DNA of 64,000 bases, taken from assembly GCF_013778455.1 (NCBI RefSeq), contig NZ_JACEHE010000011.1:186001-250000 (forward strand), read 5' to 3'. Position numbers and translations under genes: made by a program. The notes below the pieces were generated by a model, which had not been told where the DNA came from, did not search any database, and saw nothing but the letters and a program-made list of their open reading frames with translations. Below are positions 59,407 to 64,000 of the stretch, in pieces; the stretch's first letter is position 1; each line of letters begins with the position of its first letter. Source of the DNA: Streptomyces himalayensis subsp. himalayensis (GTDB lineage Bacteria > Actinomycetota > Actinomycetes > Streptomycetales > Streptomycetaceae).

Positions 59407-61956
59407 CTACCCCTTCGGCATCAGAGCCGGGGGCCGGCTGGGGACATCTCGCATCTCCGCGGCCGGGTTTCCACCCCACCGCGCGTGCTGTGGGACTTCC
59501 TCGCCTTTCATGAGGAAGGAGTCCGGGGCGAGTACCGCGCCGTCGCCCATGGTCACGCCGTAGTGGACGTGGGAGCCGACACCGAGCGTGCAGCCGTCCC
59601 CGATCGTGCTGCGGTCGGACTTGAACGTGCCGTCCTCCTGCGAATGGCACTGGATCTTGCTGCCCGCATTGAGGGTGCAGTCGTCCCCGATGGTAGTGAG
59701 CATCCGCTCCGTCAGATAACAGCCGTCATCGAAGACCCTTCTGCCGAGCCGAACCCCCAGCAGCCGCCAGATCACGTTCTTGAAAGGGGTGCCGTTGAAC
59801 ACGTTGAGCCATTCGTCGGGCACCTTCCACAGACGCTCGTGCCACCAGAAGTACGGGTCGTAGATGGAGCACAACCGCGGCTGCAGCCCGCGGAACGCCA
59901 CGATGGCGCGCTCCACCAGTGCGAAGTAGACGGGGGTGAACGCTAGGGAGAACACCAGGAACGCCGCGATCAGTACCTGCCCGAAGAAGTCATACAGGTC
60001 GACGTCCGCCAGGGCGATCACCGTGAGAACGAAGAAGTACAGCCACCGCACGATCAGGAAAAGGGCCATCGACCGGATGTTGTAGCGGTTCTTCGCGGCG
60101 AGGGCGCGGCGGAACTCGGCCCCGGTCCGGAGATGGTCGAACCGGGAGTCGCGCTCCACCGACCGGGGAATCTCGAAGCACGGGGAGCCGAGGAGACCCA
60201 CCCCCTCGCGCATCTCACCGTCGAGCGGAATCATCACCTTCGTCGCAAGGAGGCAGTTGTCGCCCGTCTTCGCCCCTGACGGAAAGGCGATGTTGTTTCC
60301 GAGAAAGTTGTGCGGCCCGATCGAGGCTCGGGACACCCGGAAAGACGTGCTCGAGAAGTCGGCATTGACGATCGACAGGCCGTCGGCGATCATCGTGCCG
60401 CTTCCGACAGAGCACAGATACGGGGTTTCGTGCTGCACTTCCGTGCCGAAGTTCGACCCGGTCTGCTCGACCTTGGACAGGTCGTATCCGAGGCCGCGCA
60501 AATAGTGGACGATGTAGGAGCTGTCACCGAAAAGCCATTTGAAGAACTTTATGTTGGTCATGCGCGTGATCGCCCGGTGCGTGGAGTAGTGAAAGCCGTA
60601 CAGCGGATAGACCTTGTCCGGCTTGATGACCAGGTTCAACAGGCGCGGAACGGTGAACAACACGGCGAGACCCACGACGACGAAGCCGAAGAACAGCACG
60701 GAGGAAACGACCAGCGCATCGACGTAGAGATCCGCCGACGCGAAATCCCCCGCACCCGGGCCCATCCGGTCGCTCAGCGCCGGGACCTGTGTCAACAGCA
60801 TGTACACACCGCCGACTGTGAGCGGCACGCCGAGGAGGAACAGCTGAAGGAGGGTGACGAGGCCGAAGCCGGCGCGGCGCAGCGTGCCGCACCTGGCGGG
60901 CGGGATCCTCACATAGTCGAGCTCTGTGCGCTGCGCCGGCGATCCGTGCCATCGCTCGCCGCCCGGGACCGCCTGGCCGCTGTGCAGCGAGGACGAATGA
61001 CCGAGCTGTGCCCCGTCGCCCATCGACGTGTCGATGTCGAGCACGGTTTTCTCACCGATGAACACGTCCCGGCCGAGGGTGACCGGCCCCGTCTGTATAC
61101 GTCCGGCGTGCGCCCGGTAGCAGAGGAAGAACGAGTCCTTGCGGATCACCGTGCCGGCGCCGATCGTGAGCAGATCGGTGCAGACCGGAACAGTGCGGGA
61201 AAGGATCGTGACGCCCTTGCCGATCCGGGCGCCGAGTGCCCGCAGGTACAGCACATACAGGGGATTTCCGACGAGGAAGACCATCGGGTTGGCGTGGAGC
61301 AGCACCTTGACGGTCCAGAAGCGCAGATACGTCAGACCCCAGACCGGGAACTCACGTGTCTTCCACCGGCCGATGAGGATCCATTTCGCCACGATCGGGA
61401 AGGTGCACAGGCCGACGAAGCCGACGCCGCCGCAGACGACCGACCGCAGGTAGATGTCGATCACATCCGAGCCGGCGGATATCCATGAGTAGCCTCGGGC
61501 GGCGACAAACGCGGCGGCCAAGGAATATCCCAGGAACAGCAGAAACTGCAGAATTCCGCACAGCACGTACCGCAGCGTGCCGGCCTGTGTCACAACCGCC
61601 GGCGAAGCCGTGACCGACGACCGTACGGGGGCGGATTCGGCATCGGCAGGTGCGGTATCGGCGAGCGCCGTCGCCAGGCTTCGGACCGTCGGGTGATGGT
61701 AGATGTCCTTCATGGATACCGACGGCAGATCCGCCCGCTTCCTCACCCGCGCACAGAACTGAGCCATCACCAGAGAATTGGCACAGAGGTCGTCGAAGAA
61801 ATGACTGTCGACCGGCACCCGCTCGACACGCACGACACCGGCCAGCAGCTCGGCGAATTCCCTCTCAGTGTCCGTCTGCGGGCCGGTCGCCCCGTGCTTG
61901 GCGACCGCAGGTTCATCCGGCCCGGGCGTCAGGACCCTGGCAGACTTCTCTACCAT
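59407..61956 (-). CDS. Pls/PosA-like carrier-membrane-hexapeptide protein without adenylation domain
   Basis: The 849-residue protein starts with a carrier domain (about 28-100; phosphopantetheine Ser S61 in DLCANSLVMAQF). Three pairs of membrane helices follow (about 127-190, 370-460, 640-700), interleaved with left-handed beta-helix (hexapeptide) segments (about 240-345, 500-600, 745-830). This is the order seen after the A domain in Pls-type poly-lysine synthetases, which join residues through their side-chain amine. Here the A domain is missing and is probably supplied in trans by the NRPS. It is the first gene of the operon. Confidence 0.85.
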   Translation of the reverse strand: MVEKSARVLTPGPDEPAVAKHGATGPQTDTEREFAELLAGVVRVERVPVDSHFFDDLCANSLVMAQFCARVRKRADLPSVSMKDIYHHPTVRSLATALADTAPADAESAPVRSSVTASPAVVTQAGTLRYVLCGILQFLLFLGYSLAAAFVAARGYSWISAGSDVIDIYLRSVVCGGVGFVGLCTFPIVAKWILIGRWKTREFPVWGLTYLRFWTVKVLLHANPMVFLVGNPLYVLYLRALGARIGKGVTILSRTVPVCTDLLTIGAGTVIRKDSFFLCYRAHAGRIQTGPVTLGRDVFIGEKTVLDIDTSMGDGAQLGHSSSLHSGQAVPGGERWHGSPAQRTELDYVRIPPARCGTLRRAGFGLVTLLQLFLLGVPLTVGGVYMLLTQVPALSDRMGPGAGDFASADLYVDALVVSSVLFFGFVVVGLAVLFTVPRLLNLVIKPDKVYPLYGFHYSTHRAITRMTNIKFFKWLFGDSSYIVHYLRGLGYDLSKVEQTGSNFGTEVQHETPYLCSVGSGTMIADGLSIVNADFSSTSFRVSRASIGPHNFLGNNIAFPSGAKTGDNCLLATKVMIPLDGEMREGVGLLGSPCFEIPRSVERDSRFDHLRTGAEFRRALAAKNRYNIRSMALFLIVRWLYFFVLTVIALADVDLYDFFGQVLIAAFLVFSLAFTPVYFALVERAIVAFRGLQPRLCSIYDPYFWWHERLWKVPDEWLNVFNGTPFKNVIWRLLGVRLGRRVFDDGCYLTERMLTTIGDDCTLNAGSKIQCHSQEDGTFKSDRSTIGDGCTLGVGSHVHYGVTMGDGAVLAPDSFLMKGEEVPQHARWGGNPAAEMRDVPSRPPALMPKG

Positions 61957-62473
61957 GCAAGCTCCTTGAGGAAATTTCGTTCACCATCGGCCCGTGCGGC
62001 CGACGCTCGGTGTCCTCGCGCTGAGCGATGAGCGGATAAAGAAATTCCGAAGTCACGAGGTCGTGAATTTCTTCACGAAACCATTGCGTCCAGTTTCCGT
62101 CGCCCGCGCGCGGGGTGCCACTCGACCTCGATCGCCCGGGCGCGACACGAGGCCCGTCGGTGTCGGGGGTCCACGGTTCCCAGGCGCCTCGGTGAAGCCC
62201 AGCAGGGCGGTTCGGTATTACTGCATGCGGGTGGCGGGGGTCCTGCTCCGAAGGTTTTCTCGGCTGGGGACGAGCCGGACGGCGCGCAAGAGGTCGCCCA
62301 GAGGGCATCAGCGTATCGAGGCAGAATTTATGTGCAGAGAAACACCGAAAAAATCTCCTGCACGGAGCAATGCCGGAGAAATGCCGCACGAGTGCCGGAG
62401 AAATGCCGGAGGGGTGCCGGAGGGATGCCGGACGAATTCGGAGAAATTCAGAGAGATAGATTGCGCACGTCTG
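61957..62473. other. Non-coding gap holding the Dap-operon promoter side and short repeats
   Basis: No credible gene is present. The 150 bp next to 61956 should hold the promoter and leader of the diaminopropionate operon. Around 62369-62445 there are about six imperfect copies of TGCCGGAGRRA, 11-13 bp apart. This is AT-richer than its surroundings near 62320-62370. The stretch marks the boundary between the operon and the SDR fusion. Confidence 0.5.
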
Positions 62474-63352
62474 TCACGCGGGAAGCAGCACAGCCCGCCC
62501 CGCTACCCGACCCTGCCGTAGTCGATCGAACGCCTCCGGCGCCGCGGCCAGCGGGAACTGCTCCGTCTCGACGTGGAGCGCCCCTGAGCGTGCCAGTACG
62601 ATCACCTCGGCCAGCTCGGGCCGAGTTCCCCAGAACGGGAACGCCACGAGGTGGGCGACCTCCTCGGGCTTGCCGAACCGCTTCATCGGGTTGATGCTGA
62701 CGAACTGCTTGCCGGCCTCTTCCGGGTTCTCCGGGTCGAGCTGCCGCAGTGACGCCTCCACCATGGGCGTCATGATCGCGCCCGGCGCGATCGCCTTGAC
62801 CGACACTCCGAACTGGCCGTACTCGACCCCGGAGTTCCGGGTCAGGCCGACGACGCCGTGCTTGGCGGCGGTGTACCCGGACTGGTTGCCGACGCCGCGG
62901 ATGCCGCCGACGGAGGCGGTGTTGACCACGCTGCCGGAGCCCTGCTCCTTCATGACGGCGAGGACATGCTTCAGGCCCAGGAAGACGCCGCGCAGATTGA
63001 TCGACAGGACCCGGTCGAACTCGTCGGAACCGAAGTCCTGGGTCAGGTTCTGCTTGCCCTCGACGCCGGCGTTGTTGAAGAAGCCGTCGATACGGCCGTA
63101 GGCGGCCAGCGTCTTGGCGACGTAGCGCTCGACGTCCTCCTCGGAGGACACATCCGCGGTGATGGTGATCACCTCGGTGCCGGGCGATGACTTCTCGACG
63201 GCGGCGGCGGTCTCGGCGAGCCCGTTCTCGTTGACGTCGACCAGCGAGAGCCGGGCGCCCTCGGCGGCGAGCTGGAGCGCGGTGGCCTGGCCGAGGCCCG
63301 AAGCGGCTCCCGTGATGAGTACGGCCTGGTTGGTGAATCGGTTGCTGCTCAC
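62474..63352 (-). CDS. SDR fused to the C-terminal tail of an alcohol dehydrogenase
   Basis: Residues 1-238 are a classical SDR: TGAASGLG near 14, NNAG near 95, YTAAKHG near 165 with catalytic Tyr/Lys. Relatives then end in a VAFLLSDDAxxVxGxxxxIDGG-type block. Here, after EEVAHLVAF (junction about 62631-62641), the frame continues as GTRPELAEVIVLARSG, then FPLAAAPEAFDRLRQGRVAGRAVLLP, which is the last 50 residues of a zinc-type alcohol dehydrogenase. A deletion has joined two genes in frame. The SDR loses its dimer-forming C-terminus, so activity is doubtful. GTG start; divergent to TetR. Confidence 0.8.
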   Translation of the reverse strand: MSSNRFTNQAVLITGAASGLGQATALQLAAEGARLSLVDVNENGLAETAAAVEKSSPGTEVITITADVSSEEDVERYVAKTLAAYGRIDGFFNNAGVEGKQNLTQDFGSDEFDRVLSINLRGVFLGLKHVLAVMKEQGSGSVVNTASVGGIRGVGNQSGYTAAKHGVVGLTRNSGVEYGQFGVSVKAIAPGAIMTPMVEASLRQLDPENPEEAGKQFVSINPMKRFGKPEEVAHLVAFPFWGTRPELAEVIVLARSGALHVETEQFPLAAAPEAFDRLRQGRVAGRAVLLPA

Positions 63353-63403
63353 AGCTGTCTCTTCCTCGAGATCGGATCTTCGTTCTCGAGCTTAACGCGC
63401 ATA

Positions 63404-63418
63404 TGTCCCGCTGGGACA
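63404..63418 (+). promoter_or_regulatory. TetR operator, copy 1
   Basis: TGTCCCGCTGGGACA is a palindrome with perfect 6-bp arms (TGTCCC-N3-GGGACA). It sits on the SDR side of the divergent region, 52 bp upstream of the SDR start. Confidence 0.75.
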
Positions 63419-63437
63419 AAAGACCCGAGGGGACTAG

Positions 63438-63452
63438 TGTCCCGATGGGACA
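63438..63452 (+). promoter_or_regulatory. TetR operator, copy 2
   Basis: TGTCCCGATGGGACA repeats copy 1 with one changed spacer base, 34 bp further on (centre to centre), 22 bp before the TetR start. The pair should let one repressor control both directions. Confidence 0.75.
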
Positions 63453-63474
63453 TCACAGGAGTATGATCGAGGTC

Positions 63475-64000
63475 ATGACGGCGATGAAGCCCACCAGCCG
63501 CACCACGGCCAGCACACCCCCGGTCGAGGACCGCAGGCAGCGAAAGGCCCGGCAGACCCGGGAGGCGATGGCCGCCGCGGCCATCGATCTGATCCTCGAG
63601 CGCGGCCTGTCGGCCGTCACCGTCGAGGCGATCGCCGAGCGCGCCGACGTCACGCGCCGCACCTTCAGCCGCCACTTCAACGGCAAGGAGGACGCGGCAC
63701 TGGACTTCACGCGGGCCGACGGCGACTACATCAATGCCGCCCTGCGCGCCCGCCCGGCCGACGAGCCGCCGTTCGTCGCCTACCGCAACGCAGTGGGGGA
63801 GTGGCTCGCCGCCCGCGAGACGCTCGGCGGGCAGCCCTACGCGCGGTGGCAGGCGCTGCTGCGGCTCACGGACACCGAGTCGGCGCTGTTCGCCGCGTAC
63901 GAGCGGATCCGGGTCGACGCCCAGGACGAGTCCGTGGCGATCGTCGCCGAACGTCTCGGCACCGATCCCGACCGGGACCTGCGCCCCGCCGTCGTGGTGG
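63475..64000 (+). CDS. TetR-family regulator (cut by window edge)
   Basis: The 175 visible residues show a TetR helix-turn-helix (about 25-70; AAAAIDLILERGLSAVTVEAI in part, RADVTRRTFSRHFNGKED) and most of an all-helical ligand domain of the AcrR type (YARWQALLRLTDTESALFAAYERIR in part). It runs off the right edge. It is divergent to the SDR fusion and flanked by two identical-arm palindromes. An in-frame ATG at 63463 is possible but its ribosome site is too close. Confidence 0.88.
   Translation, partial: MTAMKPTSRTTASTPPVEDRRQRKARQTREAMAAAAIDLILERGLSAVTVEAIAERADVTRRTFSRHFNGKEDAALDFTRADGDYINAALRARPADEPPFVAYRNAVGEWLAARETLGGQPYARWQALLRLTDTESALFAAYERIRVDAQDESVAIVAERLGTDPDRDLRPAVVV

Noticed and set aside
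54836-59563. Two long + strand open frames antisense to the NRPS and dioxygenase genes
   Set aside because: They only mirror well-supported minus-strand genes and contain no domain motifs.
59407-61956. An epsilon-poly-lysine synthetase
   Set aside because: The adenylation domain of Pls is missing and the operon makes diaminopropionate, so lysine polymerisation is not supported.
1-64000. tRNA, rRNA or riboswitch genes
   Set aside because: I looked for tRNA-like CCA-end cloverleafs and common riboswitch cores in intergenic gaps and found none I could support by eye; a covariance-model search would decide.

Overview
This is high-GC DNA with the codon bias, promoter style and gene families of an actinomycete, almost certainly Streptomyces: LAL-type ATPases, TerD/CAP proteins, DUF6153/DUF6174 lipoproteins, LplBC-type sugar transporters and NRPS genes. 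The gene order reads as an accessory region, probably a chromosome arm. It is a patchwork of catabolic and biosynthetic cassettes separated by decayed genes.

Layout. 1-3.1 kb: a metal (copper-like) patch with DUF6153 and DUF305 proteins, a decayed F510_1955-type lipoprotein gene, and a His-rich DUF4396 membrane protein behind a perfect CsoR-type operator. 3.1-11.2 kb: a TerD-CAP-CAP fusion, a YkvA protein, a 3'-truncated TetR gene divergent from an oxidoreductase/SDR pair, remnants of DUF899, ISKra4 and TetR genes, and an FAD monooxygenase carrying a 195-bp MITE inserted in frame. 11.2-16.6 kb: a sugar-acid (pentonate-like) operon (FAH-family hydrolase, IlvD/EDD dehydratase, Nramp-like transporter) with a divergent GntR regulator. 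16.8-25.1 kb: a nitrogen-heterocycle-like catabolic locus (RidA, XRE-cupin regulator, flavin reductase, cytosine-deaminase-like amidohydrolase, three-part ABC importer, FAD-linked oxidase, creatininase). Two copies of the same palindrome in its promoters define a probable regulon. 25.1-27.0 kb: a TrkA/TrkH pair in which TrkH lacks one selectivity-filter segment. 27.2-38.6 kb: a glucuronoxylan operon (GH67, GH42, DUF624, GH39, SBP and two permeases) divergent from a CE7 acetylxylan esterase. 38.7-43.0 kb: an LAL-like ATPase without its DNA-binding domain, and a divergent SDR/MarR pair. 43.0-52.5 kb: a secreted phytase-like/dockerin/5'-nucleotidase and a nucleoside-type ABC operon with a LacI regulator and a deaminase. 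A deletion has removed half of the ABC ATPase and the end of the adjacent amidotransferase. 52.6-62.0 kb: a five-gene biosynthetic operon: SbnA and SbnB (L-2,3-diaminopropionate supply), a TauD-type dioxygenase, a partial-C/A/T/TE NRPS, and a carrier-domain membrane protein resembling the C-terminal two thirds of Pls/PosA poly-amino-acid synthetases. 62.5-64 kb: an SDR fused to an alcohol dehydrogenase tail, divergent from a TetR gene with two identical-arm operators.

The most interesting system is the diaminopropionate operon. It looks like a Pls-type synthetase split into an A-T-TE enzyme and a separate carrier/membrane/hexapeptide-repeat protein, with a dioxygenase that could modify the tethered residue. 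Its product cannot be read from the sequence. Several clear deletion or fusion scars (TrkH, ABC ATPase/amidotransferase, SDR-ADH, TetR) and many short tandem duplications show that the region is being actively remodelled.
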